DNA of 64,000 nucleotides from Paenibacillus sp. Soil750 (GTDB lineage Bacteria; Bacillota; Bacilli; Paenibacillales; NBRC-103111). Where the stretch lies: the NCBI RefSeq assembly GCF_001428045.1, contig NZ_LMSD01000023.1:434001-498000 (forward strand), in the 5' to 3' direction. Position numbers and translations under genes: made by a program. Below are positions 17,201 to 24,930 of the stretch, in pieces; the stretch's first letter is position 1, and each line of letters opens with the position of its first letter. The notes beneath the pieces were generated by a model. It was not told the DNA's origin, did no database searches, and worked only from the letters and a program-made list of their open reading frames with translations.

Positions 17201-19258
17201 GGTGTTACGGGCATGAATTTAATGCAGAATGGCACACAGCTGAAAGCGAATAAGTCGTGGTTTACTTTTGACAATGAAATTATTGCCTTAGGTTCGGATA
17301 TTACAAGTACAGATAATAAGATCGTAGAGACGATCGTAGAACAGCGCAAGCTTACAGGAACTAATACGAATGACCTTTATGTGAATGGGGAGCGAAAGAA
17401 CGGATTCTTTGGAGAGGAAACTCTGGAGCATCCTGAATGGGTTCATTTGCAAGGAAATGTGGCTGGTGCCGATATTGGCTACGTCTTCCCGGGTACACAA
17501 TCACTTAAATTGATGCGTGCAGAGCAAGAAGGCCGATATTCGGATACAAGCCTGAGCAATCCGCCTGAAGCAACGGTACCTACGGAGTTGTTAAAAAATA
17601 ATTATTTGACCATGTGGTTTGATCATGGTTCAAATCCAACCAATGACAGCTATGAATATGCGATCCTGCCTAATGCTAGCAAAACCGAAACCTCTGCGTA
17701 TGCCTTATCTCCCGATTATACGGTTCTGGCCAATTCACAGGACGTTCAAGCGGTCCGTGAGAATAAGCTGGGCATGACGGGCTTCAATTTCTGGAAGGAT
17801 AAAGTAACTTCCGTCGACGGCTTAACGTCAAATAGCCAAGCATCCGTCATGATGAAAGGGAGTACACATACAGGGGTATATGAGATTGCTGTTGCTGATC
17901 CAACGCTGGAGAATAATGGGTTCATCGAAATTGAGTTAGATAAGCCTGCTCAACGCGTGATTAACAAGGATGATCGAATAGAGATTCAAACGCTAAGCCC
18001 TAAGTTGAAATTCAAAGTAAATGTACAGAATACGATGGGGAAATCGCAGCATATCTCATTGCAATTTGAACCTGAACCTGAAGAAGAAACGGGACCTGGC
18101 ACAACCGATCCTGATCCAACAGCTCCTGACGCGACAGAGCCTGAAGAAACAAAACCTGAACTAATGGAAAAGCCAGATATTATCATCGTGAAAGATGATA
18201 AAGCTACTGTAGAAATGGGACATGACAAGGAAACGATCTCCGTGCCAACAGCACAGATTCCGAATGTTCCTCTTGAAATTAACGGAGAGACAGCTCAGAT
18301 TACTGTTCAGCCTGAAGTAGTCAAAGCACTGAAGGAGAAAGTAGTTGGCGATGGTAGTCAAACAACACTAGATATTACGGTACGCTCCATCTCAGAGCCT
18401 TCCATTTTGCAGGCAGGTGCAACTGATCCTACCGTTCGTGTAAATCTAGCAAGTCAAGCTATTGAATTTGCACTACGCATACGTTCTGAGGATGGTGAAA
18501 CGTGGTCAGCAACTGAGCTCCAATCTGGAGTTGAAATTGTTCTACCATTTGATCCTGCAGGTAAGGATTCAGCGTTGCTTGGTGTATATAGATATGATAA
18601 AGCGAGCGGGAAATGGCAATACGTACGTGGAACAATCGATCTATCGGCTAAAGCAGCCATATTCACGCCGGACCAACCGGGCATTTACGCTGCACTGGCG
18701 TATGATAAGAAGTTTGATGATATGCCTGAATCACATTGGGCCTCACGAGCTGTGCAGGTATTGTCTGCGAAACATATCGTTGAAGGTATTACTTCGGGTG
18801 AATTTAATCCTAATGGGAAAACGACGAGGGCACAATTTACTACGTTGTTGGTTCGCTCTTTACATTTGAAGAAGCAGGCAACATGGACTTCGGAATTTGA
18901 AGATGTTCAGGCAGATGACTGGTATGCCCAAGATGTTGCTGCAGCAAGACGAGCCGGATTGGTCTCAGGTGTAACGGAACAGACATTCGATCCGAATGCA
19001 GTAATGACACGTGAACAGATGGCGATCCTATTAGTCAGAGCTTATGAGTATTTGAATGGCAGCTATACGTCTATCAAGAGTAAACTTGATGACTATGCAG
19101 ATCAAAGCGAAATTTCTACCTGGGCATTAGAAGATGTGAATAAGGCGGTCGAACTCGGCATTCTTTCAGGCATCTCGAACGAACGATTCTCTCCTTCTTC
19201 CGCAGCTTTACGAATGGAAACGGCTGAAGCATTGTACAATTTCCTCAGGAAAAAATAG
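14258..19258 (+). CDS. SLH-anchored polysaccharide lyase family 8 (hyaluronate/chondroitin/xanthan lyase type)
   Basis: A 1666-residue secreted enzyme with a signal peptide ending near SKAAA. Order: concanavalin-like domain (about 40-245), three Big_2-type Ig domains (247-497), PL8 alpha-barrel (about 505-870), PL8 beta-sandwiches (to about 1265), a Glu/Pro/Thr-rich linker (about 1270-1300), a beta-rich spacer (about 1305-1480) and three SLH repeats (about 1486-1666) for binding cell-wall polysaccharide. The catalytic set is intact: N678 (GANRSD), H728 and Y737 (FIQHSKIAYTGSYG). The 50- and 9-residue spacings match N349/H399/Y408 of streptococcal hyaluronate lyase. It would give unsaturated products for the GH88 enzyme. 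PL8 includes hyaluronate, chondroitin and xanthan lyases; the neighbouring sulfatase favours glycosaminoglycans. Start has GGAGGTAAGGT upstream. Confidence 0.92.
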   Translation: MSLSFKKWLAGVMVFAICFSIGFPGGGGLPRSKAAATVHVSVNYDESATAKNTKIYNGTTYNGTIGGAWGTYNSAANTDYVMMTQAPLRDDYSLKMVSNTTNINTGRNNLGGSVAGNTGISGNLVFEASVYMNSTQHRRDIQFRSLNAPVPASATTNVSVLSFDNTGKIRDANNLALANYAANTWYHLKLFVDNASRKISYFANGQFLGEAPLPVAWLNIRHIYLYQYFKSGVLGEWYVDDLKLSDYVPVTGLTTSLDALELAETTSSTITAITLPVDASDQRFLWHVDDPTVATVTYGLVSAVKEGNTTVTVSTYGGVFTKSIPITVIKPVQLTNVTLPNQASLVEGKSLPLQVTFQPDNATNKKLIWQSSDPSVANVDTNGIVTGIGEGHATITATSESNNAITSHTAVTVTPFIPLTSVSFTNAPLQMTNYDTFQLETVVEPANATDKLLTWQSSHPSIIRVDENGLVRALKVGTAIITATSSNGKQASATIEVKAPVLKDPQEYDKLRIRWKETLTGRDYLDITNSEIKSRIEDNAAKAQLYWDSLQINGASTTLWSDLVPSASDSTFVLDHYTRLKVMALSYATKGTILYNNPALKTDILGAMDWMLDHLYKNTGVEYGNWWNWDIGTPTRLADILILMYDDLTPEQIARNTASIDHYIGDISLPTFTQVGANRSDIMLIETRMGLVEKNYDRLIHARDGLTPLFDYVTTGDGFYEDGSFIQHSKIAYTGSYGEVLISGMGNLLLLLNGSTWQPVVPEVEHVYRWIREGYAPVMYKGQILDMTRGRAIVRKGLDAYGSGLNILIGMSRIAQTASDERAAYLKSFIKYHFQFLLARGLTYSQLPFDLADTMKEWMEDSAIQPIAEVPEHVEMNAMARSIHVGDGYLFGVSKSSKRIATYELTNGENAKGWYTGDGMTYLYNNDLSQYTNHYWATLNWYRLPGTTVVVRPRTSDQYQYGDGESSPANAWAGGAVLGKYGVTGMNLMQNGTQLKANKSWFTFDNEIIALGSDITSTDNKIVETIVEQRKLTGTNTNDLYVNGERKNGFFGEETLEHPEWVHLQGNVAGADIGYVFPGTQSLKLMRAEQEGRYSDTSLSNPPEATVPTELLKNNYLTMWFDHGSNPTNDSYEYAILPNASKTETSAYALSPDYTVLANSQDVQAVRENKLGMTGFNFWKDKVTSVDGLTSNSQASVMMKGSTHTGVYEIAVADPTLENNGFIEIELDKPAQRVINKDDRIEIQTLSPKLKFKVNVQNTMGKSQHISLQFEPEPEEETGPGTTDPDPTAPDATEPEETKPELMEKPDIIIVKDDKATVEMGHDKETISVPTAQIPNVPLEINGETAQITVQPEVVKALKEKVVGDGSQTTLDITVRSISEPSILQAGATDPTVRVNLASQAIEFALRIRSEDGETWSATELQSGVEIVLPFDPAGKDSALLGVYRYDKASGKWQYVRGTIDLSAKAAIFTPDQPGIYAALAYDKKFDDMPESHWASRAVQVLSAKHIVEGITSGEFNPNGKTTRAQFTTLLVRSLHLKKQATWTSEFEDVQADDWYAQDVAAARRAGLVSGVTEQTFDPNAVMTREQMAILLVRAYEYLNGSYTSIKSKLDDYADQSEISTWALEDVNKAVELGILSGISNERFSPSSAALRMETAEALYNFLRKK

Positions 19259-19271
19259 AAACCAAGTAAGA

Positions 19272-19298
19272 GGTAGCCGTGAGAGCGGCTGCCTTTTT
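19272..19298 (+). terminator. Intrinsic terminator after the PL8 lyase
   Basis: GGTAGCCG (19272-19279) pairs with CGGCTGCC (19286-19293) with one wobble, followed by five T. Confidence 0.8.
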
Positions 19299-19468
19299 CT
19301 TTGTTCGCAGAATGTATTTGTATCTTTGAACAGTCAAGTGATGTAGATTGGCTGTCTGTTTTTGTCGATTCGTAGAAACTCTTAAATTTAAGGGCGATTA
19401 ATAGAGGATTTTATCAATTTAAGAAGAATACAACCAAAATCGATTGAATAAATGGGGGACGATTACTT

Positions 19469-20899
19469 GTGAGTCTAAAAGAATATGTAATCAATTCCTT
19501 AATGAACGCAACTTCGGATGGGATAGTAATCGTTGATTTAAATGGCGTAGTGTTGGAGGTAAATACGAAATTTGAAGAGTTACATGGGTGGACGAGGGAA
19601 GAGGTTATTGGGCAAGTATTGCCGATGACTCCTGACGAGTACAAAGAAGATGCGCTTAGACTATATCAATCATTAATAAACGGCGAGCCAATCAAGAATT
19701 TCGAAACGATGAAACTTAGAAAAGATGGGTCTTCATTTTACGCAAATGTAACAGTGTCTCCTGTGAAAAATACAGAAGGGTTGGTTATTGGATTTGTTGG
19801 TGTGGAAAGGGATATTAGCGAAAAGAAAAAAGCGGAAGAAGAGCTTTTAGAAAGAGAAAAACAGTTTAGAAAGTTACTCAAACTCAACCCTGAACCCATC
19901 GCGCTACATATGGATGGAATCATTCAGTTTGTCAATGATGCTTGTTGTAAACTTTTTGGCGGTGCTTCTTCAGACGAGTTCAAAGGAAAATCCATCTATG
20001 AATTTTTTTGCCCAAATGATAGGAACTTCATTGTAGCGCGACTACAGCAGGTCATGCATTCGGATATGGATAACTACAGTGAATTTATTGAGCGAAAGAT
20101 GCGAAAGTTAGATGGCACTTTATTTGATGTAGAAATTTCTTCTATTTATGTTTATAAAAATTTGGGATTTCCTGTTGTACAGAGTGTGATTCGTGATCTC
20201 ACTGAACGTAAAAAGTCCGAAGAAACGATGATTAGGTCTGAAAAATTAGCTTTAATTGGTCAACTGGCCGCTGGTATCGCACATGATATACGTAACCCAT
20301 TGACTTCTTTAAAAGGGTTTGTACAATTACTTAAATATAAAAATACAGACTATGTTGACGTTATGATGGAAGAACTTGAACATATCAATTATGTTGTCAA
20401 TGAATTTATGATGCTAGCAAAGCCACATCTAAGTCATTACATAGAGAGTAGGGCTATAGAGCTAGTTCAAAGTGTCATTAGTTTCTTACAACCGCATGCA
20501 CTTCTGTATAATGTTCAAATACAATTGGAAATGGACCCAGACATACCTGTCATAACTTGCATACCTGACCAAATCAAACAAGTATTAATTAATGTGTTGA
20601 AGAATGCGATAGAGTCGATGGACAGTGGGGGATTAATACAAATATCCTGTAGAAATCGAATGAATCAAGACTTAATTATTTGTGTTAAAGATCAAGGCGT
20701 AGGTATTTCTGAAGAAATGTTAGCCCAGATAGGTGAGCCATTTTTCACAACAAAGGCGAATGGAACTGGTTTAGGGCTCATGGTTTGCAAGCGGATTGTG
20801 GAAGGTCATGGTGGTAAATTGTCCATTCAGAGCCAAATTAGTCAAGGGACTACCGTTGAAATTGCCCTACCTATAATTAATTCAAGATATCGTATATGA
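19469..20899 (+). CDS. PAS-PAS sensor histidine kinase, soluble, sporulation-kinase-like
   Basis: A 476-residue protein starting at GTG with GGGGGA nine bases upstream. Two PAS domains (about 5-125 and 130-255, the first followed by a PAC-like VGVERDISEKK) precede the HisKA motif AGIAHDIRNPLTSLKGFVQLL and an ATPase with N box (NVLKNAIESM), G1 (DQGVGIS) and G2 (GTGLGLMVCKRI). No membrane segment is seen, so it senses inside the cell. No response regulator is adjacent, and the HisKA sequence resembles the KinA/KinE kinases that feed the Spo0 phosphorelay; a role there is inference. Confidence 0.88.
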   Translation: MSLKEYVINSLMNATSDGIVIVDLNGVVLEVNTKFEELHGWTREEVIGQVLPMTPDEYKEDALRLYQSLINGEPIKNFETMKLRKDGSSFYANVTVSPVKNTEGLVIGFVGVERDISEKKKAEEELLEREKQFRKLLKLNPEPIALHMDGIIQFVNDACCKLFGGASSDEFKGKSIYEFFCPNDRNFIVARLQQVMHSDMDNYSEFIERKMRKLDGTLFDVEISSIYVYKNLGFPVVQSVIRDLTERKKSEETMIRSEKLALIGQLAAGIAHDIRNPLTSLKGFVQLLKYKNTDYVDVMMEELEHINYVVNEFMMLAKPHLSHYIESRAIELVQSVISFLQPHALLYNVQIQLEMDPDIPVITCIPDQIKQVLINVLKNAIESMDSGGLIQISCRNRMNQDLIICVKDQGVGISEEMLAQIGEPFFTTKANGTGLGLMVCKRIVEGHGGKLSIQSQISQGTTVEIALPIINSRYRI

Positions 20900-20968
20900 A
20901 CAAATATTTTTAAAACTCACTAGGTATAATTTGAAATTAGATTTTGTGTGGGAATCATTATGCGTGGG

Positions 20969-20995
20969 TTGACATTCCAGTAAAACAATGATAAT
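20969..20995 (+). promoter_or_regulatory. Probable promoter of sulfur-type operon A
   Basis: A perfect TTGACA (20969-20974) with GATAAT (20990-20995) after a short 15-base spacer. The GGAATT box at 21018-21031 lies just downstream, a repressor-like position. Confidence 0.5.
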
Positions 20996-21017
20996 TTAAA
21001 ACTTATAAAACACATTG

Positions 21018-21031
21018 AATTAATCGGAATT
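21018..21031 (+). promoter_or_regulatory. GGAATT box, possible CymR-type operator (operon A)
   Basis: AATTAATCGGAATT here is identical to the 14-mer at 24498-24511 and similar to 25911-25929. All three lie shortly downstream of a promoter. The sequence resembles, from memory, sites of the cysteine-metabolism repressor CymR of Bacillales. Confidence 0.5.
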
Positions 21032-21053
21032 GAAAGCTGACTGGTCACCCGGA

Positions 21054-21090
21054 AGCATGGATCATTGAATCCATGCTATTTTTTTATTTT
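21054..21090 (+). terminator. Terminator hairpin inside the leader of operon A
   Basis: AGCATGGAT (21054-21062) pairs perfectly with ATCCATGCT (21069-21077) and is followed by a T-rich tract. Because the promoter is upstream (20969-20995) and the first gene starts at 21112, it may act as an attenuator. Confidence 0.75.
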
Positions 21091-21111
21091 AAAAAGAGGA
21101 GTGGATATGAA

Positions 21112-21390
21112 ATGGGCGTATTATTGGATTCTTTAAAACTTACAAGCTTAAATAAAGAGGATCGTTGGGTTGATTTTAATAAAACCAATATCCTATTCAA
21201 TCAAGATACGGTAAACGTAAATTTAATCGGTACGGATCATAAACAAATCCCTTCGTTGCTACATGCACTGAAGACGAATAAACTAACGCTAGGAAACATT
21301 CAAACTCCTCTTAAGGAAGTTGATTTGTACAACACAGAAGCTATTCTCTATTCAGAAAAAGGGGATAAATACAGAGTACCGTTGTTTTGA
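21112..21390 (+). CDS. Uncharacterised 92-residue protein, first gene of sulfur-type operon A
   Basis: I do not recognise this family. The ATG at 21112 (MGVLLDSLKL) lies about ten bases after GAGGAG; an ATG at 21107 in another frame stops after nine codons, and the longer in-frame extension runs into the terminator. The protein is soluble, has no cysteine and no signal peptide, and is rich in Leu, Asn, Asp and Lys. The LLM monooxygenase starts about 28 bases after its stop. A regulatory or accessory role in the operon is possible but not shown. Confidence 0.65.
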   Translation: MGVLLDSLKLTSLNKEDRWVDFNKTNILFNQDTVNVNLIGTDHKQIPSLLHALKTNKLTLGNIQTPLKEVDLYNTEAILYSEKGDKYRVPLF

Positions 21391-21418
21391 TCCTGCGGTA
21401 GAGAGGAGAATGTAGACC

Positions 21419-22477
21419 TTGAAGTTTGCCTTATTTAGCCTAATGATGAATATACCGAATGCGGTAAGCGGAGAAACCCTGACAACTAATCAGAAATTCG
21501 AGAACGTGCTGAAACAGGCCGTCCTTGCTGAAGAACTGGGCTTTGATGCTTATGGTGTGGGGGAGCGGCATGGCGCACCATTTATCTCATCTTCGCCACC
21601 CGTCGTTCTAACCGCAATTGCTGCTAGAACTTCCCGTATACGATTGTTAACAACGGTTACTGTACTAAGTGTGCTTGATCCGATCCGTGTTGCTGAGGAT
21701 TATGCTACGCTCGATCATCTCTCAGGCGGGAGAATTGAGATGATTATTGGTAAAGGCAATGACCCTCGCCACTATCCGCTTTTCGGCATTACGGAAGAGG
21801 AACAGTGGGAATCCCTTGCGGAGAGGTATGCACTTCTGAAACGCTTGTGGAAGGAAGAGAACGTTACTTGGCAGGGCAGGTATCGTTCACCTTTGGATAA
21901 TGTGACGACACAGCCGAGACCTTTTCAGCCTGCTATCCCTGTATGGCATGGCAGCGCATCAAGTACACTGTCAACGGAGTTGGCTGCGAAATATGGTGAA
22001 CCGATTTTCTCTTCGAATACGTTCCATCCTCAGGCCAAATACAAAGCGTTAATTGATCACTATCGTGAACGATTGGCTCATTATGGCCATGATCCGCAAC
22101 AGGCTGTTGTAGGCTCAGGATTTGGAAGTTTGTATTTGGCTAACACCACAGAAGAAGCTATTGGGCGCTTTCGTCCTTATTATGAAGCTTTCCATGCAAC
22201 GGCGGCATCACAGGTCAACAATTCACCTTTCAAAGACCTTGAGGACAACGTGAGGAATGGGCCTGTCTTAATTGGAAGTCCAGATCAAGTGATCGAGAAG
22301 ATTCTGAACTATTATGATGCCTATGGTCACCAAGTAGTCAGTATCAGTGTAGATGGCTTGACCGAAACGGAGCAGCGCGAACAGATTGAGCGATTTGCCA
22401 CCGAGGTTGCACCTGTTTTGCGACGAGAGATTCCAAGTACAATATGGAATCATTCACCGGTGGGTATAACGGTTTGA
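21419..22477 (+). CDS. LLM-class (bacterial luciferase-like) flavin-dependent monooxygenase
   Basis: A 352-residue TIM-barrel oxidoreductase starting at TTG (MKFALFSLMMN) with GAGAGGAG ten bases upstream. Typical family segments are LAEELGFDAYGVGERHG, IRLLTTVTVLSVLDPIRVAEDYATLDHLSGGR and a C-terminal VLIGSPDQVIEKI. Such enzymes use FMNH2 supplied by a reductase to oxygenate substrates, often sulfonates, thioethers or aldehydes. With the second LLM enzyme at 25959 it recalls the YtmO (CmoO) and YtnJ (CmoJ) pair of B. subtilis S-alkylcysteine breakdown. The substrate is inferred from context only. Confidence 0.88.
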   Translation: MKFALFSLMMNIPNAVSGETLTTNQKFENVLKQAVLAEELGFDAYGVGERHGAPFISSSPPVVLTAIAARTSRIRLLTTVTVLSVLDPIRVAEDYATLDHLSGGRIEMIIGKGNDPRHYPLFGITEEEQWESLAERYALLKRLWKEENVTWQGRYRSPLDNVTTQPRPFQPAIPVWHGSASSTLSTELAAKYGEPIFSSNTFHPQAKYKALIDHYRERLAHYGHDPQQAVVGSGFGSLYLANTTEEAIGRFRPYYEAFHATAASQVNNSPFKDLEDNVRNGPVLIGSPDQVIEKILNYYDAYGHQVVSISVDGLTETEQREQIERFATEVAPVLRREIPSTIWNHSPVGITV

Positions 22478-22502
22478 AAACCATTTCTGGAGGGATGTCA
22501 CG

Positions 22503-23123
22503 ATGAGCATTCAGAAAGCAGAAGGGATTTCGAAGGAGAGAAGGGCGAAGGCCTTCCAAGAAGCCTTAACGTATGAGCAATTTGTTAGCGGCGCCAAAGT
22601 AAATGTGGAGAGGTTGCATGAGAATTTCGAACGTTATGAATTGACCGAGCAGGAATTGGCTTACTTTGAAGGGCTTACCGAGCACATAGATGTACTGGTA
22701 CTTGCGCATGACTGGTGTGGAGATGTGGTTGCGAATTTACCGCTATTTGGCAAAATCGAACAAGTGACGGATAAATTGAAATTGCATATTTTACCACGTG
22801 ACCCAGACAATCAAGATATTGCTGCCGCTTATCTGCAAGCAGATGGGCGTAATCATATTCCAACCTATGTATTTTTCAATGGAGCGGGCGAGGAATTAGG
22901 ATTTTTCTCAGAACGCCCCGACCAGATTACGTATTTAAACCGAGATTGGATCGATGAGTTTTGGGAATCCCACCCCGAATGGGAGGGCGAAGGCAAAGCA
23001 CTTTCCGAGGTCGATGAAGATGTAAGGAAAGCGTTATTTGATTATTTAAAGGAACAGCGCCCACAAGCGCGTGAGCTGGAAAAGACGGCCATCATCCAAA
23101 TCATCCGCTCCATTCTAGGCTAG
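22503..23123 (+). CDS. Thioredoxin-fold protein with a single active-site cysteine
   Basis: A 206-residue cytoplasmic protein. The thioredoxin-like motif is W71-C72-G-D-V75, so the second cysteine of CxxC is missing; the cis-proline segment IPTYVFF is present. This resembles the Thioredoxin_9 group, in which WCGD followed by a non-cysteine is usual. With one cysteine it could form mixed disulfides with low-molecular-weight thiols but not run a normal dithiol cycle. It starts 25 bases after the LLM monooxygenase stop, with GGAGGGATG upstream, so it is in the same operon. Confidence 0.8.
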   Translation: MSIQKAEGISKERRAKAFQEALTYEQFVSGAKVNVERLHENFERYELTEQELAYFEGLTEHIDVLVLAHDWCGDVVANLPLFGKIEQVTDKLKLHILPRDPDNQDIAAAYLQADGRNHIPTYVFFNGAGEELGFFSERPDQITYLNRDWIDEFWESHPEWEGEGKALSEVDEDVRKALFDYLKEQRPQARELEKTAIIQIIRSILG

Positions 23124-23208
23124 TGAGAGAACCATAGCCCCGTTATGCGCCTTACAGCATCGCCTGTGAGGTTCTTTTCATGCTTGGAGGTTACAAAAGG
23201 AGTGACAA

Positions 23209-24408
23209 ATGGAACGCTATTGGAAACGCAATCTGCATATATTATGGCTGGGTTTATTTATTAGCCATATCGCATATACCCTATCTGTACCGTTCTTTCC
23301 AATTTTCTTGCAAAATGATCTAGGTATTCAGCATAGGCTTGAAATGTGGTCAGGGATTTCCATTTCCATTAGTTTCCTGATAAGTGGGTTGTGTGCGCCC
23401 TTTTGGGGGTCGCTAGCCGATAAGTTTGGGAAGAAACCCATGTTAATTCGTTCAGGTATTGGCTTAGCCTTGGCTCATTTCGCCAATTATTTTGTGTATG
23501 ATTTGTTCAGTTTCATTCTTGTTCGGATATTTCAAGGATTAATGGCAGGCTTTGGCCCTGCTTCCATCGCTTTGGTTGGCACGAATACACCGGAGAAACA
23601 CGTCGGATACGCACTGGGTGTAATTTCAACATCAACAGCAGCTGGAGGAATTATTGGACCTCTTGTTGGGGGTGTACTGAGTCATTGGATGGGACTGCGA
23701 GTGTGCTTCGTTGCCTCGGGCCTAATTACGCTAATTTCTGCTCTTATCGTACTTGTTGGTGTGAAAGAAGTTCATAAGCGACAAGATGAAGCTCGTATAA
23801 GTGTCTTCAAGGATCTTAAACATGCGGCTAGTAACTCCAAACTAATGGGGATATTTGGGTTAACTTTACTCGTCTCTACTTCAGTTATGATTATGGAGCC
23901 GCTGCTGACACTCTATGTCGTGCAAATCGGCGGAAGTGTTGATAAAGCGACTCTGAGCTCGGGGATTGTATTCTCAGCAGTGGGCGTAGCCACTGTTATT
24001 ATGGGTCCTCGGTGGGGAATCATCGGAGGGCGAATCGGTTATGAGAAGGTTTTGTTTATTGGGTTGCTAGGCGGTGGTATTGGCAATCTGCTGCAGCTCG
24101 GCGTTCATCATCTTATTGGCTTTGGCATTCTTCGATTTAGTTATGGTTTGTTTTTTGCTGCTGTGTTTCCAGCGCTGAATGCGCTTATCGTCAAATATAC
24201 AGAAGCTGATTTCCGCGGTAGAGCCGTGAGCTTGAACCAATCATCCAGTCAATTCGGCATTGTGGTTGGCCCCTTACTAGGTGGGTTCATGGGGAGCTGG
24301 CTGAGCATTCAATATGTATTTCTCCTGACAGGTTTAACTCTTCTTGGAGCTGCATGGAAGAGGAAGGTGGTCAATACTAAGCGTACGGACCAGAAGCTGC
24401 TTGGATGA
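23209..24408 (+). CDS. Major facilitator superfamily transporter
   Basis: A 399-residue protein with about twelve membrane segments and the MFS motif A (GSLADKFGKKPMLIRSG) between segments 2 and 3; the mid-section GGIIGPLVGGVL resembles motif C of proton-driven exporters of the DHA1 drug-efflux type. It follows the thioredoxin-like gene by 85 bases; that gap contains a loose AGAACC/GGTTCT stem with a short T run that may reduce expression. In this operon it may export a toxic intermediate or move a sulfur compound; the substrate is not evident. Confidence 0.85.
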   Translation: MERYWKRNLHILWLGLFISHIAYTLSVPFFPIFLQNDLGIQHRLEMWSGISISISFLISGLCAPFWGSLADKFGKKPMLIRSGIGLALAHFANYFVYDLFSFILVRIFQGLMAGFGPASIALVGTNTPEKHVGYALGVISTSTAAGGIIGPLVGGVLSHWMGLRVCFVASGLITLISALIVLVGVKEVHKRQDEARISVFKDLKHAASNSKLMGIFGLTLLVSTSVMIMEPLLTLYVVQIGGSVDKATLSSGIVFSAVGVATVIMGPRWGIIGGRIGYEKVLFIGLLGGGIGNLLQLGVHHLIGFGILRFSYGLFFAAVFPALNALIVKYTEADFRGRAVSLNQSSSQFGIVVGPLLGGFMGSWLSIQYVFLLTGLTLLGAAWKRKVVNTKRTDQKLLG

Positions 24409-24454
24409 GGGGCATTTACATTTAAGAAAAAATGGAAATTTATGAAAACGATCG

Positions 24455-24484
24455 TTGACAAAAGGTTGTCTGACTTACTATAAT
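24455..24484 (+). promoter_or_regulatory. Consensus promoter of sulfur-type operon B
   Basis: TTGACA (24455-24460), 18-base spacer, TATAAT (24479-24484), both hexamers perfect. The GGAATT box follows 13 bases later. Confidence 0.85.
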
Positions 24485-24497
24485 TTAAATACAAGTA

Positions 24498-24511
24498 AAT
24501 TAATCGGAATT
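24498..24511 (+). promoter_or_regulatory. GGAATT box, possible CymR-type operator (operon B)
   Basis: AATTAATCGGAATT, identical to 21018-21031, placed across the expected transcription start region of a perfect promoter. A second partial copy, ATCGGAAT, follows immediately at 24512-24519. Confidence 0.55.
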
Positions 24512-24533
24512 ATCGGAATCGACCAGATAACTG

Positions 24534-24576
24534 GAGATGCTTCATCCTTGTTAGGATGTTTGTGTCTCTTTTTTTT
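24534..24576 (+). terminator. Terminator-like hairpin inside the leader of operon B
   Basis: CATCCT (24543-24548) pairs with AGGATG (24553-24558); an outer GAGA/TCTC stem (24534-24537 with 24565-24568) brings the hairpin next to eight T. It lies between the promoter and the first gene, as in operon A. Confidence 0.5.
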
Positions 24577-24603
24577 CGATAATAGCTTAGAGGAGGAGTT
24601 CTT

Positions 24604-24897
24604 ATGAAAATAGATTGGACATTTACGTTGGATCAACCTTGGACGCTGGATCGCGTGTTGAATTTTGTGACCATGGCTAATCAATATACGAGTCAGATTT
24701 ATTTAGGTGCGCACGGAGAAAAGGTGAATGCGAAAGGCTTACTAGGCATCGTATCCTGGAGTATGTCACTTCGTGAACAATCTACCATTGCTCTTCAACT
24801 TGAAGGAATCGATGCACAGGAAGCGTTCGAGGGTGTATCTACCTATCTACAAAATCAGGATGATGTTTTACATACAACGTACTCTCGTAGTTCTTGA
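24604..24897 (+). CDS. HPr-fold protein lacking the phosphorylation sites
   Basis: A 97-residue protein that lines up with the PTS phosphocarrier HPr from its first residues: YTSQIYLGAHGEKVNAKG and the C-terminal LQLEGIDAQEAF match HPr's FTSEI...AKS and AEGEDEQKAV. The active-site segment GLHTRPA is replaced by PWTLDRV, so T14 stands where His15 should be, and G45 stands where the regulatory Ser46 should be. It cannot carry phosphate like HPr. It has AGGAGGAG upstream, is the first gene after the leader hairpin, and lies just before the LysR gene. A role as a binding or regulatory subunit is inference. Confidence 0.7.
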   Translation: MKIDWTFTLDQPWTLDRVLNFVTMANQYTSQIYLGAHGEKVNAKGLLGIVSWSMSLREQSTIALQLEGIDAQEAFEGVSTYLQNQDDVLHTTYSRSS

Positions 24898-24930
24898 TGA
24901 TGGGTAAGTCGGAGAGGAAGTCATGGGTAA

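Noticed and set aside
21003..21111. SAM (S-box) riboswitch or T-box in the sulfur operon leader
   Set aside because: The leader is too short and lacks the conserved S-box core and the T-box AGGGTGG segment.
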